Shown here: in pieces, positions 10,107 to 19,797 of the stretch
Layout of the letters: every line of letters begins with the position of its first letter
Numbering within the stretch: position 1 is the stretch's first letter
Assembly: GCF_001592265.1 (NCBI RefSeq)
Contig: NZ_BCWP01000001.1
Coordinates: 124,001-188,000 of the forward strand
From: Curvibacter delicatus NBRC 14919
GTDB taxonomy: Bacteria > Pseudomonadota > Gammaproteobacteria > Burkholderiales > Burkholderiaceae_C
Direction: 5' to 3'
DNA length: 64,000 bases
Notes under the pieces: model-generated
Databases searched by the model: none
Told to the model about the DNA's origin: nothing
The model's input: the letters and a program-made list of their open reading frames with translations, nothing else
Position numbers and translations under genes: made by a program

Positions 10107-11153
10107 ATGGTGATCGAGAAGCCCCTTGCCATCACCATGGGCGATGCCGCCGGCATCGGGCCGGAAATCATCGCCAAGGCCTTTCGCGATGCGCCGGAGG
10201 TGACGCGCGGCTGTTTTGTGGTGGGCGATGTCGTCACGCTGCGGCGCGCCACCCAGCTGATCCGGCGCGAAGGCGAACCCGTTCAGCCGCTGCTGCAACT
10301 CGATCAGGCCGCCGAGGCGCTGGCGGTGCCGCCGAACTGTGTGCCGGTGCTACAGGTTGAGGCGCTGGCGGCGCCGGCGCCTTTTGGTCACATCAGTGCG
10401 GAGGCGGGACGGCTGGCAGGCCGTTGCGTGGTGTGGGCGGCGCAGGCGGCGTTGCGGGGGGAGATCGCCGGCCTGGTGACGGCACCCTTGCACAAGGAGG
10501 CGTTGTCGGCGGCCGGGGCGCCTTTTGATGCCTTTCCGGGCCATACCGAGCTGTTGCAGGCCGAAGCAGCGGCGTACCAGGGCAAGACCGTGGCCGAGCT
10601 GCCTGTACGCATGATGTTGGCCAATGACGAATTGCGTACGGTGCTGGTCAGCATCCATGTGTCGCTACGCCAGGCGATCGAGGCGGTCACGCACGACAAC
10701 GTGTTGCAGACCTTGCGCATCACGCATGCTGCGCTGCGGCCGGTGCTCGGCCGCGTGCCGCGCATCGGCGTGGCGGGCCTGAACCCGCATGCCGGCGAGG
10801 GGGGGCTGTTCGGCCGCGAGGAAATCGAGATCATCATGCCGGCCCTGGCACAGGCACGTGGCGAGGGGCTGGATGTGCACGGCCCCCTGGCGCCGGACAC
10901 GGTGTTCATGCGTGCCCGGGCCCACGACGGGCAGCCCGGCGAGTTCGATGTGGTGGTGGCCATGTACCACGACCAGGGCCTGATTCCGGTCAAGTACCTG
11001 GGGGTGGACAAGGGCGTCAATGTGACGCTGGGGCTGCCGCTGGTGCGTACCAGTCCGGATCATGGCACGGCGTTTGACGTGGCCGGCACGGGCCGGGCCG
11101 ACGCCGCCAGCCTGATCGAGGCCATCCGCATGGCGCGGCGCTTGCTTGACTGA
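10107..11153 (+). CDS. pdxA: 4-hydroxythreonine-4-phosphate dehydrogenase
   Basis: A 348-residue NAD-dependent enzyme of pyridoxal phosphate synthesis that oxidises 4-phospho-hydroxy-L-threonine. The N-terminus contains LAITMGDAAGIGPEI, and the signature AMYHDQGLIPVKYLG, with metal and substrate ligands, lies near residue 290. The frame is open upstream to 10059, but the ATG at 10107 places the conserved motif at the usual distance. GTG 10110 is an alternative. It follows a CR2 repeat and has no clear operon partner. Confidence 0.94.
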   Translation: MVIEKPLAITMGDAAGIGPEIIAKAFRDAPEVTRGCFVVGDVVTLRRATQLIRREGEPVQPLLQLDQAAEALAVPPNCVPVLQVEALAAPAPFGHISAEAGRLAGRCVVWAAQAALRGEIAGLVTAPLHKEALSAAGAPFDAFPGHTELLQAEAAAYQGKTVAELPVRMMLANDELRTVLVSIHVSLRQAIEAVTHDNVLQTLRITHAALRPVLGRVPRIGVAGLNPHAGEGGLFGREEIEIIMPALAQARGEGLDVHGPLAPDTVFMRARAHDGQPGEFDVVVAMYHDQGLIPVKYLGVDKGVNVTLGLPLVRTSPDHGTAFDVAGTGRADAASLIEAIRMARRLLD

Positions 11154-11191
11154 GCGGGCCGCCGCACGTCGATGGATGCTGGAGGGTCGGC

Positions 11192-11197
11192 TACAAT
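11192..11197 (+). promoter_or_regulatory. Candidate -10 element of the petABC operon
   Basis: TACAAT (5 of 6 to consensus) lies 59 nt before the petA ATG in a non-coding gap. A TTGACC at 11204-11209 could instead be a -35 for a weaker downstream -10. Assignment is tentative. Confidence 0.35.
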
Positions 11198-11255
11198 CCC
11201 GCGTTGACCACAGCAGTCAAACAAATAAATCCCGTTGTTTTCATTGAGGCTTCCC

Positions 11256-11870
11256 ATGAGCGACACGCTTGCCGATAAAAGTCAGATGGATCCCAGCAAA
11301 CGGACGTGGCTGATCGCCACCGGTTGCGCTGGCACCGTGGGTGGCGTTGCAGCCGCCATTCCCTTCGTCAGCACTTTCCAGCCCTCGGAAAAGGCCAAGG
11401 CGGCCGGCGCGGCCGTCGAGGTGGACATTTCCGCCCTCAAGCCGGGTGAAAAGGTCACGGTGGAGTGGCGCGGCAAGCCGGTGTGGATCGTCAAGCGCAC
11501 GCCCGAGCAACTGGAAAGCCTGAAAAAGACCGAAGGCCAGCTGGCGGACCCGAAGTCCGAGCGCAAGCCCGCCGAACTCACGCCTGAATACGCGCGCAAC
11601 CAGTACCGCTCCATCAAGCCGGAGTTGCTGGTGGCCGTCGGCATCTGCTCGCACCTGGGTTGCTCGCCGAGCGACAAGTTCCAGCCCGGCGCCCAGCCCT
11701 CGCTGCCGGACGACTGGCAAGGCGGCTTCCTCTGCCCCTGCCACGGCTCCACCTTTGACATGGCGGGCCGTGTGTTCAAGAACAAGCCGGCACCGGACAA
11801 CCTCGAGGTGCCGCCGCACATGTACCTGTCCGACAGCAAACTGCTGATCGGTGAAGACAAGAAGGCTTGA
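11256..11870 (+). CDS. petA: Ubiquinol-cytochrome c reductase, Rieske iron-sulfur subunit
   Basis: A 204-residue membrane-anchored 2Fe-2S subunit of the cytochrome bc1 complex. The Rieske ligands are visible in CSHLGCSP and CPCHGSTFD, and an N-terminal hydrophobic anchor spans about residues 20-38. Rieske proteins are commonly exported by Tat. The pre-anchor sequence here is SKRTWLIA, a Lys-Arg variant rather than the classical Arg-Arg. The ATG at 11256 follows a GAGG. It heads petABC. Confidence 0.95.
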   Translation: MSDTLADKSQMDPSKRTWLIATGCAGTVGGVAAAIPFVSTFQPSEKAKAAGAAVEVDISALKPGEKVTVEWRGKPVWIVKRTPEQLESLKKTEGQLADPKSERKPAELTPEYARNQYRSIKPELLVAVGICSHLGCSPSDKFQPGAQPSLPDDWQGGFLCPCHGSTFDMAGRVFKNKPAPDNLEVPPHMYLSDSKLLIGEDKKA

Positions 11871-11881
11871 GGAAGACGAAC

Positions 11882-13294
11882 ATGGCTGAATTCAAGGAAA
11901 TCTCGCCCAACGCCTCCGCAGGCGCCAAACTCACGAACTGGTTCGAGAACCGGTTCCCGACCATGTTCGACGCCTACCGCGTCCACATGGCTGACTACTA
12001 CGCCCCGAAGAACTTCAACTTCTGGTACATCTTCGGCTCGCTGGCCATGCTGGTGCTGGTGATCCAGATCGTGACCGGCATCTTCCTGGTCATGCATTAC
12101 AAGCCCGATGCGGCCTTGGCCTTCGGCTCGGTCGAGTACATCATGCGCGATGTGCCGTGGGGCTGGCTGATCCGCTACATGCACTCCACCGGTGCTTCCG
12201 CCTTCTTTGTGGTGGTCTACCTGCACATGTTCCGCGGCCTGATCTACGGCAGCTACCGCAAACCGCGTGAGCTGGTCTGGATCTTCGGTTGCGCGATCTT
12301 CCTGTGCCTGATGGCCGAGGCCTTCATGGGCTACCTGCTGCCCTGGGGTCAGATGAGCTATTGGGGCGCCCAGGTGATCGTGAACCTGTTTGCCGCCATT
12401 CCCTTTGTCGGCCCTGACCTGGCGCTGCTGATCCGCGGCGACTACGTGGTGGGCGATGCCACCCTGAACCGCTTCTTCAGCTTCCACGTGATTGCCGTGC
12501 CGCTGGTGCTGCTGGGCCTGGTCGTGGCGCACCTGCTGGCGCTGCATGATGTCGGCTCCAACAACCCGGATGGCATTGAAATCAAGGGCCCGAACGCTCC
12601 GAAGGATGCTCAGGGCCACCCGCTCGACGGCGTGCCGTTCCACCCCTACTACACGGTGCATGACATCTTCGGTGTCAGCGTGTTCCTGATGGTGTTCACC
12701 GCCATCATCTTCTTCGCGCCTGAATTCGGTGGTTACTTCCTCGAGTACAACAACTTCATTCCGGCTGACCCGCTGCAGACGCCTGCGCACATTGCGCCGG
12801 TCTGGTACTTCACGCCGTTCTATTCCATGCTGCGTGCCATCACCAGCGAGATGATGTACGCCCTGATTGCCTGTGTGCTGCTCGCTGCCGTGCTGGCTGC
12901 GGTCAAGCTCAAGCTGTCCTCGCTGTTCAAGGCGGTGGTGCTGGGTGGTGCCGTGGTGGTGACGGCCCTGATGCTGGCGATCGATGCCAAGTTCTGGGGT
13001 GTGGTGGTGATGGGCGGTGCCGTCGTCATCCTGTTCTTCCTGCCCTGGCTGGACAACAGCGCGGTCAAGTCGATCCGCTACCGTCCGGACTGGCACAAAT
13101 ACCTGTACGGCATCTTCGTGATCAACTTCGTCGTGCTGGCCTATCTGGGCGTGCAGCCGCCGTCGCCGATCGGCGAGCGGGTGTCCCAGGTTGGCACACT
13201 GTTCTACTTCGGTTTCTTCCTGTTGATGCCGTGGTGGAGTCGTATTGGTCAGACCAAGCCTGTGCCTGACCGCGTTACCTTTGCTGCCCACTGA
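11882..13294 (+). CDS. petB: Ubiquinol-cytochrome c reductase, cytochrome b subunit
   Basis: A 470-residue polytopic protein carrying two b hemes and the quinone sites. Conserved features include FMGYLLPWGQMSYWGAQVI and the heme-ligand histidines in the second and fourth helices. The Qo-site loop reads PVWY (in AHIAPVWYFTPFY) instead of the PEWY best known from mitochondrial enzymes. The length exceeds the roughly 400 residues typical of mitochondrial forms, with extra C-terminal membrane segments. The ATG at 11882 follows GAGGA and begins 11 bp after petA. Confidence 0.95.
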   Translation: MAEFKEISPNASAGAKLTNWFENRFPTMFDAYRVHMADYYAPKNFNFWYIFGSLAMLVLVIQIVTGIFLVMHYKPDAALAFGSVEYIMRDVPWGWLIRYMHSTGASAFFVVVYLHMFRGLIYGSYRKPRELVWIFGCAIFLCLMAEAFMGYLLPWGQMSYWGAQVIVNLFAAIPFVGPDLALLIRGDYVVGDATLNRFFSFHVIAVPLVLLGLVVAHLLALHDVGSNNPDGIEIKGPNAPKDAQGHPLDGVPFHPYYTVHDIFGVSVFLMVFTAIIFFAPEFGGYFLEYNNFIPADPLQTPAHIAPVWYFTPFYSMLRAITSEMMYALIACVLLAAVLAAVKLKLSSLFKAVVLGGAVVVTALMLAIDAKFWGVVVMGGAVVILFFLPWLDNSAVKSIRYRPDWHKYLYGIFVINFVVLAYLGVQPPSPIGERVSQVGTLFYFGFFLLMPWWSRIGQTKPVPDRVTFAAH

Positions 13295-13311
13295 GCTGGA
13301 GATAACAAAAA

Positions 13312-14070
13312 ATGAAGAAACTCATTCTCGGCCTGATCACGGCACTCGGTCTGCTCGGCGGTGCCCATGCGTCCAGTGGCGGTGGCATTTCTTGGGACAA
13401 GGCGCCCGTCAACACCAGCGACGTGGCTTCGCTGCAGAACGGCGCCAAGCTGTTCGTCAACTACTGCCTGAGCTGCCATTCGGCTGCCTTCATGCGCTAC
13501 AACCGTCTGCAGGACCTTGGTTTCACCAATGAACAGATCAAGGACAACCTGCTGTTCGCCACCGACAAGGTCGGCGAGACCATGAAGTCGGCCATTGATC
13601 CGAAGCAGGCCAAGGAATGGTTCGGCGCCAACCCGCCTGACCTGACCCTGATTGCACGTTCACGCGCCGGCCATGGCGGCACGGGTGCTGATTACCTCTA
13701 CACCTTCCTGCGTACTTTCTACGTGGATGAGACCAAGGCCACCGGCTGGAACAACCTGGTCTTCCCGAGCGTGGGCATGCCGCATGCGCTGTGGGAGCTG
13801 CAGGGCAAGCGTCGCCCGATCTACGAGACCAAGGAAGAACATGGCCATGAAGTCCATGTCTTCAAGGGCTGGGAGCAGCTGACGCCGGGCACCATGACGC
13901 CGCTCCAGTATGATCAAGCCATTGGCGACCTGGTCAACTTCCTGCAATGGATGGGTGAGCCGGCTCAGAAGACCCGTGTTCGCGTGGGCGTCTGGGTCTT
14001 GCTGTTCCTGTTGATGTTCACCGTGATCACCTGGCGCCTCAATGCCGCGTACTGGAAAGACGTCAAGTAA
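13312..14070 (+). CDS. petC: Ubiquinol-cytochrome c reductase, cytochrome c1
   Basis: A 252-residue protein with an N-terminal signal peptide ending near AHASSG, a single heme-binding CLSCH motif at about residues 49-53, and a C-terminal membrane anchor followed by the short basic tail WKDVK. It takes electrons from the Rieske protein and passes them to soluble cytochrome c on the periplasmic side. It ends the petABC operon and is followed by a clear terminator-like hairpin. Confidence 0.95.
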   Translation: MKKLILGLITALGLLGGAHASSGGGISWDKAPVNTSDVASLQNGAKLFVNYCLSCHSAAFMRYNRLQDLGFTNEQIKDNLLFATDKVGETMKSAIDPKQAKEWFGANPPDLTLIARSRAGHGGTGADYLYTFLRTFYVDETKATGWNNLVFPSVGMPHALWELQGKRRPIYETKEEHGHEVHVFKGWEQLTPGTMTPLQYDQAIGDLVNFLQWMGEPAQKTRVRVGVWVLLFLLMFTVITWRLNAAYWKDVK

Positions 14071-14089
14071 CGTCTAACAGCCTCAACGG

Positions 14090-14118
14090 GCCACATCCAC
14101 CGGATGTGGCTTGCGTTT
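14090..14118 (+). terminator. Terminator-like hairpin after petC
   Basis: Perfect 9-bp stem GCCACATCC/GGATGTGGC with a 3-nt loop (14090-14110), followed by TTGCGTTTTG. It separates petABC from sspAB. The T run is interrupted, so termination strength is uncertain. Confidence 0.65.
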
Positions 14119-14176
14119 TGCGGAGTGGGTTTGCAAAAATGCATCCCACTCTTTTTGATTTTTAGGAGTCTCCACC

Positions 14177-14788
14177 ATGATGGTGCTGTATTCGGGAACC
14201 ACCTGCCCCTTTTCCCACCGCTGCCGTTTTGTCCTGTTCGAAAAAGGGATGGACTTTGAGATCCGCGATGTGGACCTCTACAACAAGCCGGAAGACATCA
14301 ATGTCATGAATCCCTACGGCCAGGTGCCGATCCTAGTGGAGCGTGACCTGATCCTGTACGAGTCGAACATCATTAACGAGTACATCGACGAGCGCTTCCC
14401 GCATCCGCAGCTGATGCCTGGCGATCCGGTGGATCGCGCGCGCGTGCGTCTGTTCCTGCTCAATTTCGAGAAGGAGCTGTTCGTCCATGTTTCGACACTG
14501 GAATCCCGTGCTTCCAAAGGCAATGAAAAGGCCCTGGAAAAAGCGCGTTCCCATATCCGCGACCGTCTGACGCAGCTTGCCCCGGTGTTCCTGAAGAACA
14601 AGTACATGCTGGGCGAGAACTTCTCCATGCTCGATGTGGCGATCGCGCCGCTGCTGTGGCGCCTCGACTACTACGGCATCGAACTGAGCAAGAATGCGGC
14701 GCCGCTGCTGAAGTACGCTGAGCGCATCTTCTCGCGTCCGGCCTACATTGAAGCGTTGACGCCGTCTGAAAAAGTGATGCGCAAGTAA
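14177..14788 (+). CDS. sspA: Stringent starvation protein A
   Basis: A 203-residue glutathione-S-transferase-fold protein. SspA binds RNA polymerase and modulates transcription under starvation and acid stress in studied proteobacteria. The N-terminal thioredoxin-like half has YSGTTCPFSHRCRFVLFEKG and the usual NPYGQVPILVE. The start is ATG 14177 or the adjacent ATG 14180, preceded by AGGAG. It pairs with sspB downstream, as in many proteobacteria. Confidence 0.93.
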   Translation: MMVLYSGTTCPFSHRCRFVLFEKGMDFEIRDVDLYNKPEDINVMNPYGQVPILVERDLILYESNIINEYIDERFPHPQLMPGDPVDRARVRLFLLNFEKELFVHVSTLESRASKGNEKALEKARSHIRDRLTQLAPVFLKNKYMLGENFSMLDVAIAPLLWRLDYYGIELSKNAAPLLKYAERIFSRPAYIEALTPSEKVMRK

Positions 14789-14806
14789 ACAACGGGTCGC
14801 TGTTCC

Positions 14807-15304
14807 ATGATGAATGCTCCGAGCACCACGTCGACCCGTCCCTATCTGATCCGTGCCCTGTACGAATGGTGCACCGACAATGGCTTTACGCCGTATGTGG
14901 CGGTGCGGGTTGACGAGACCGTGCAGGTGCCGCGCGAGTATGTGAAGAACGGCGAGATTGTGCTCAACGTCAGCATGGATGCGACCAGTTCGCTCAAGCT
15001 GGGCAATGAGTTCATCGAGTTCAAGGCCCGCTTCGCGGGCACTGCGCGTGACATCATGGTGCCGGTGAGTCGGGTCATCGCCATCTATGCCCGTGAAAAC
15101 GGGCAAGGCATGGCGTTCCCGCTGGATGAGGCCGGCGCGTCTGCGGCACAGGCGGACGAGGTGGCATCAGAATTGCCCGCCGAACGCGATGCTGAGGCGA
15201 AGACGGTCCAGCTGACGCGGGTCGATTCGGCACGCAGCAGCGACGAGCCCGAACCACCCAGGCCGCCAAGCGGCAATCGGCCGGCACTCAAGCGGGTCAA
15301 ATGA
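14807..15304 (+). CDS. sspB: ClpXP protease specificity-enhancing factor
   Basis: A 165-residue adaptor that delivers ssrA-tagged and other substrates to ClpXP. The N-terminal domain (about residues 1-95) shows TRPYLIRALYEWC, the Sm-like fold segment and IYARENGQGMAFP. The C-terminal part is disordered and low complexity and ends in a basic ALKRVK tail of the kind that contacts the ClpX zinc domain. It lies 18 bp after sspA. Confidence 0.93.
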   Translation: MMNAPSTTSTRPYLIRALYEWCTDNGFTPYVAVRVDETVQVPREYVKNGEIVLNVSMDATSSLKLGNEFIEFKARFAGTARDIMVPVSRVIAIYARENGQGMAFPLDEAGASAAQADEVASELPAERDAEAKTVQLTRVDSARSSDEPEPPRPPSGNRPALKRVK

Positions 15305-15318
15305 GGCTTGTGGCCTCA
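15302..15318 (+). terminator. Small hairpin at the sspB stop
   Basis: Six-bp perfect stem TGAGGC/GCCTCA with a 5-nt loop, beginning at the sspB stop codon. There is no following T run, so it may be a weak terminator or an mRNA end-stabilising structure. Confidence 0.3.
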
Positions 15319-15352
15319 GGTCGCCACGAGAGCACGGTAGAATAAAACCTGT

Positions 15353-15428
15353 GCCGATTTAGCTCAGTTGGTAGAGCACCCGCCTTGTAAGCGGTAGGTC
15401 GTCAGTTCGAATCCGACAATCGGCACCA
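15353..15428 (+). tRNA. tRNA-Thr (anticodon TGT)
   Basis: A 76-nt cloverleaf. The acceptor stem GCCGATT pairs with AATCGGC, the D-loop contains AGCTCAGTTGGTAGAGC, the anticodon loop is CTTGTAA (anticodon TGT), and the T arm is GTTCGAATC. CCA is encoded at 15426-15428. A TAGAAT hexamer at 15338-15343 could be its -10. Confidence 0.96.
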
Positions 15429-15461
15429 TCTTTTCCCTGCACGCACCCTGCCCGCCCGCAT

Positions 15462-15773
15462 TCAGCGATCGCGGGAAATTTGGACCTTGAGCCGAATTGA
15501 GGTAATCTCCCAACCCTTGGTACGCAAGTGGGCTTCCAGTGCGGGCAGGAACTGCCGGAGCTTGGCCGCAACCGCGTTGCTGCTGACAATCAGGCACCAG
15601 ACAGAGCCGTCGATGGGGCCAGCCTGGATGGCCGGACGCAAGGGGCCGGGGATCAGTGGTTCGATGGCCTTGAGCCGTGCCGACGAATCCCGGGTCAGCT
15701 CGGTCAGCCGGGCCAAGGTGGGAGAATCCTGTGTGGCCTGCAGCAGGGTCACAGGATGGTGGCGTCGGTTCAT
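15462..15773 (-). CDS. dciA: DciA-like protein (DUF721)
   Basis: A 103-residue basic protein. The central pattern, SVWCLIVSSNAVAAKLRQF followed by LPALEAHLRTKGW, matches the compact DUF721 domain of DciA, which loads the replicative helicase in bacteria lacking DnaC. Position supports this: DUF721 genes commonly lie near secA, which is 1.3 kb away. It is divergent from the M23 peptidase gene with 26 bp between starts. Confidence 0.72.
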   Translation of the reverse strand: MNRRHHPVTLLQATQDSPTLARLTELTRDSSARLKAIEPLIPGPLRPAIQAGPIDGSVWCLIVSSNAVAAKLRQFLPALEAHLRTKGWEITSIRLKVQISRDR

Positions 15774-15799
15774 GGCGTTGGGTTGGAGCGGAGAGACGA

Positions 15800-16888
15800 A
15801 TGCATTTGATTATCACGGATGCTTGGCTGGCAAAGAGCCGAGCCATCTACCTGAGCGGAACCAAGCTGCTGGTGGCCGTGCTGGCCCTGTCCTTCACCTT
15901 GATGCTGGTCGCTGCCGGCCTGTACCACTGGGTTTTTCTCAAGGGTGCGCGCGAAGGCTGGCCGGTGGTGGGGACGCTCGTCCGCCTGGTGATCAAGGAC
16001 GAATTTGCGCAGCGCGACCGCTTCATGCGCGAAAACCTGGATGTGATGGCCAAGCGGCTGGGCGAGATGCAGGCCAAGATGATGCAGCTTGAATCGCTGG
16101 GCGAGCGCGTCTCGGGCCTGGCGGGCATCAATCCGAATGACATCAAGATCAAACCGGGGCAAGGCGGTGCGCTGGTGTCGGGCCGTCCGCTCACCATGGA
16201 AGAGCTGAACGCGACACTGGCGGATCTGGACCGGCTGACGGATCAGCGTTCGGACCTGATGGCGGTCATGGAGTCGCGTCTGTTTGAGCAGAAGGTCCGG
16301 ACCATGATGGTGCCCACCCAGCAACCGGTGGTCGGCAACCTGGGATCCAGCTTCGGTTGGCGCATCGATCCGTTCACAGGGCGTTCCGCGCTGCATACCG
16401 GTCTGGACTTTCAGGCCAATACAGGCACGCCCATCCTGGCGGCGGCTGGCGGCGTGGTGGTGACCCAGGAATTTCACCCCGAATATGGCAACATGATCGA
16501 AGTCGATCACGGCAAGGACTTGATGACCCGTTACGCCCATACCTCCAGGGCTTACGTCAAGAAGGGTGATCTCATCAAGCGCGGGCAGCGGATTGCCGAT
16601 GTCGGCAATACCGGCCGTTCGACCGGACCGCACCTGCATTTCGAGGTGCTGGTGCGCGGCGTGCCGCAGGATCCGCAGAAATTCCTGACGGCGGGTCGCA
16701 ACCTGCCGGTGCAGCAGGTTGCCATGGCACCCGCTGGCGCCGCGACGGGGTCGAGCCCGCAGCCTGCGGCGCCCACGCCGGGGCTGGCACAACAGCCGGC
16801 AGCTCGGCCAGCTCCGGTGCCGGTTGCCGCCGCACCCGCGGCGCCAGCCCCCGCGCCGGCTCCCCAGCCGGCGGCGGTGCAAAGGTAG
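15800..16888 (+). CDS. M23-family peptidoglycan endopeptidase
   Basis: A 362-residue membrane-anchored zinc metallopeptidase with a TM helix at about residues 23-46, then a helical region. The LytM domain has the His and Asp ligands in ALHTGLDF (about 197-204) and the HLHFEV motif (about 278-283), so the catalytic set looks intact. The last 60 residues are Ala/Pro-rich and low complexity. The frame is open upstream, but ATG 15800 gives the natural N-terminus before the anchor. It lies directly upstream of secA, as in related genomes. Confidence 0.9.
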   Translation: MHLIITDAWLAKSRAIYLSGTKLLVAVLALSFTLMLVAAGLYHWVFLKGAREGWPVVGTLVRLVIKDEFAQRDRFMRENLDVMAKRLGEMQAKMMQLESLGERVSGLAGINPNDIKIKPGQGGALVSGRPLTMEELNATLADLDRLTDQRSDLMAVMESRLFEQKVRTMMVPTQQPVVGNLGSSFGWRIDPFTGRSALHTGLDFQANTGTPILAAAGGVVVTQEFHPEYGNMIEVDHGKDLMTRYAHTSRAYVKKGDLIKRGQRIADVGNTGRSTGPHLHFEVLVRGVPQDPQKFLTAGRNLPVQQVAMAPAGAATGSSPQPAAPTPGLAQQPAARPAPVPVAAAPAAPAPAPAPQPAAVQR

Positions 16889-17028
16889 AATCAGACACTT
16901 GGTTTTCCTGCTGTCTGACGGGCCGCGCTGGCGGCTGTCTGGCCTTGGGAAGACTCGTTCCATCTTGATTGAAAAAGGATTGCGCTGCCCTGCAGGCCTC
17001 TTTGGGCTGGCGGGTCGGTAGGGCATTC

Positions 17029-19773
17029 ATGGTCACCAACATCCTCACCAAAATTTTCGGCAGCCGCAATGATCGGCTGCTCAAGCAGTACCGCACCATC
17101 GTGGCCCGCATCAATGCGTTGGAGCCGCAGTTCGAGAAACTGAACGATGACGAACTGCGCGGCAAGACCCAGGAGTTCCGCGACCGGCTTGCCAAGGGGG
17201 AAACGCTCGATGCCTTGCTGCCGGAGGCGTTTGCCGTGGTGCGCGAGGGCTCCAAGCGCGTCATGAAGATGCGGCATTTCGATGCACAGCTGATCGGCGG
17301 CATTGCCCTGCACCAGGGCAAGATTGCGGAAATGCGGACGGGTGAAGGCAAGACGCTGACGGCCACGTTGCCGGTGTATCTCAATGCGCTGGGCGGGCAG
17401 GGTGTGCATGTGGTGACGGTCAACGATTACCTGGCCAACCGCGATGCGCAGTGGATGGGCAAGCTCTACAACTTCCTGGGCCTGTCGGTCGGCATCAACC
17501 TGCCGCAGATGCCCCGTGAAGACAAGCAGGCCGCCTACCAGGCCGATATCACGTACGGCACCAACAACGAATACGGCTTCGACTACCTGCGTGACAACAT
17601 GGTGTACGAGGTGGCCGACCGGGTGCAGCGCGGTCTGAACTACGCCATCGTTGACGAGGTTGACTCCATCCTGATCGACGAGGCGCGCACGCCGCTCATC
17701 ATCAGCGGCCAGGCCGAGGACCACACTGCACTGTATGTCGCCATCAATAAGGTGGTGCCGCATCTGACGCGCCAGGAGGGCGAGGCCGATCCGCGCACCG
17801 GGGAAGGCGTGACCAAACCGGGTGACTTCACGCTGGATGAAAAGAGCCACCAAGTCTTCCTGACCGAGCAGGGCCATGAGAATGCCGAGCGCATTCTCAG
17901 CCAGGCGGGCTTGCTGCCCGAGGGCGCCAGCCTCTATGACCCGGCCAACATCTCGCTGATGCATCACCTGTATGCCGCCTTGCGGGCCAACAACCTGTAC
18001 CACCGCGACCAGCATTACGTGGTGCAGAACGGCGAGATCGTCATCGTGGACGAGTTCACCGGCCGCCTGATGACGGGCCGGCGCTGGAGTGACGGCTTGC
18101 ACCAGGCGGTGGAAGCCAAGGAAGGCGTGGCCATCCAGGCCGAGAACCAGACACTGGCTTCCATCACCTTCCAGAACTACTTCCGCCTCTACAACAAGCT
18201 GGCGGGCATGACGGGCACGGCCGATACCGAAGCCTATGAATTCCAGGAGATCTACGGTCTGGAGACCGTGATCATCCCGCCGAACCGTCCGAGCCGGCGT
18301 GACGACCAGCTGGACCGTGTCTACAAGACCACGCGCGAGAAATACCAGGCGGCCATCCAGGACATCCGTGAATGCCATGAGCGTGGCCAGCCGGTGCTGG
18401 TCGGCACGACCTCGATCGAGAATTCAGAGTTCATCGCCGAACTGCTGCAGAAGGAAAAACTGCCGCACCAGGTGCTCAACGCCAAGCAGCATGCGCGCGA
18501 GGCCGACATCATTGCCCAGGCCGGCCGTCCCGGTGTAATCACGATCGCCACCAACATGGCGGGCCGCGGTACCGACATCGTGCTCGGTGGCAACATCGAA
18601 AAGTCGATCGAGGCGATTGAAGCCGATGCCACGCTGGATGCCGCGACCAAGGCCAAGCAGGTGGCGGCGCTGCGTGCGCAGTGGAACCAGGACCATGAGA
18701 AGGTCAAGGCGCTGGGCGGTCTGCGCATCATCGCCACCGAACGCCATGAGTCGCGCCGCATCGACAACCAGCTGCGTGGCCGCTCCGGTCGTCAGGGTGA
18801 CCCGGGTTCGTCACGTTTCTACCTGAGTCTGGACGATGCGTTGATGCGTATCTTTGCCGGCGACCGGGTGCGGGCCATCATGGACCGGCTCAAGATGCCC
18901 GATGGCGAGGCCATTGAAGCCGGCATCGTGACGCGCAGCATCGAGAGTGCACAGCGCAAGGTCGAGGCGCGCAACTTCGACATCCGCAAGCAGCTGCTCG
19001 AATACGACGATGTGTCCAACGACCAACGCAAGGTGATCTACCAGCAGCGCAACGCCATTCTGGATGCGGTCGACCTGTCGGCTCAGATTGCCTCTTTGCG
19101 GGAGGGCTGTTTCACCGATCTCGTGCACCAGCATGTGCCGCCGGAGTCGGTGGAAGAACAGTGGGACATTGCCGGGTTGGAGAAGGTGCTGCACGATGAG
19201 TGGCAGATCGAGCTGCCGCTGCGCCAGCTGGTGCAGGACGCCAGTGCCATCACCGACGAGGATGTGCTTGAGAAGGTGCTGGCGGCTGCCAATGCCGCGT
19301 TCGACGCCAAGCTGGCCCAGATCGGTGCCGAGAACTTCACCCAGTTCGAACGCGTCGTGCTGCTGCAGAGCATCGATACCCATTGGCGCGAGCACTTGAG
19401 TGCGCTGGATTACCTGCGTCAGGGTATCCACCTGCGTGGTTATGCGCAGAAGCAGCCCAAACAGGAATACAAGCGCGAGGCATTCGAGTTGTTCGGCCAG
19501 TTGCTGGATTCGGTGAAAAACGAAGTCACCCGTGTCCTGATGACGGTACGCGTGCAGTCGGGCGAGCAGATCGAAGAGGCTGCCGATGCACTGGAAAGCC
19601 GCGCCGAGCACATTGCCAACGTGACCTATACCGCCCCGACCGAAACGGGGGAGGTGGAAACCACGGTCGATGCGGCAACACAGGTGGCTGCCGTCCCTCG
19701 CGTCGGCCGCAACGATCCTTGCCCTTGCGGCAGCGGCAAGAAATACAAGCATTGCCACGGCAAGCTGAGTTGA
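17029..19773 (+). CDS. secA: Preprotein translocase ATPase SecA
   Basis: A 914-residue motor of the Sec pathway. Walker A is [14 protein letters not shown] (near residue 105), and the DEAD-like motif is [14 protein letters not shown] (near 207). The helicase C-terminal half has [13 protein letters not shown]. The extreme C-terminus [14 protein letters not shown] is the zinc site that binds SecB. ATG 17029 is preferred over an in-frame upstream start because [16 protein letters not shown] is the conserved N-terminus. A palindrome (TCAGACA/TGTCTGA) lies in the leader at 16891-16918. Confidence 0.97.
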   Translation: MVTNILTKIFGSRNDRLLKQYRTIVARINALEPQFEKLNDDELRGKTQEFRDRLAKGETLDALLPEAFAVVREGSKRVMKMRHFDAQLIGGIALHQGKIAEMRTGEGKTLTATLPVYLNALGGQGVHVVTVNDYLANRDAQWMGKLYNFLGLSVGINLPQMPREDKQAAYQADITYGTNNEYGFDYLRDNMVYEVADRVQRGLNYAIVDEVDSILIDEARTPLIISGQAEDHTALYVAINKVVPHLTRQEGEADPRTGEGVTKPGDFTLDEKSHQVFLTEQGHENAERILSQAGLLPEGASLYDPANISLMHHLYAALRANNLYHRDQHYVVQNGEIVIVDEFTGRLMTGRRWSDGLHQAVEAKEGVAIQAENQTLASITFQNYFRLYNKLAGMTGTADTEAYEFQEIYGLETVIIPPNRPSRRDDQLDRVYKTTREKYQAAIQDIRECHERGQPVLVGTTSIENSEFIAELLQKEKLPHQVLNAKQHAREADIIAQAGRPGVITIATNMAGRGTDIVLGGNIEKSIEAIEADATLDAATKAKQVAALRAQWNQDHEKVKALGGLRIIATERHESRRIDNQLRGRSGRQGDPGSSRFYLSLDDALMRIFAGDRVRAIMDRLKMPDGEAIEAGIVTRSIESAQRKVEARNFDIRKQLLEYDDVSNDQRKVIYQQRNAILDAVDLSAQIASLREGCFTDLVHQHVPPESVEEQWDIAGLEKVLHDEWQIELPLRQLVQDASAITDEDVLEKVLAAANAAFDAKLAQIGAENFTQFERVVLLQSIDTHWREHLSALDYLRQGIHLRGYAQKQPKQEYKREAFELFGQLLDSVKNEVTRVLMTVRVQSGEQIEEAADALESRAEHIANVTYTAPTETGEVETTVDAATQVAAVPRVGRNDPCPCGSGKKYKHCHGKLS

Positions 19774-19797
19774 ACTTTTTGAATTCCGAGTTGCACC

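Noticed and set aside
16700-16880. Ala/Pro-rich repeats at the end of the M23 peptidase as a DNA repeat array
   Set aside because: The units are irregular and explained by low-complexity protein composition rather than by a repeated DNA element.
16891-16918. TCAGACA/TGTCTGA palindrome before secA as a terminator or SecM-like regulatory hairpin
   Set aside because: No T run follows, the loop is 14 nt, and no secM-like reading frame with an arrest motif is visible in the 140-bp leader.
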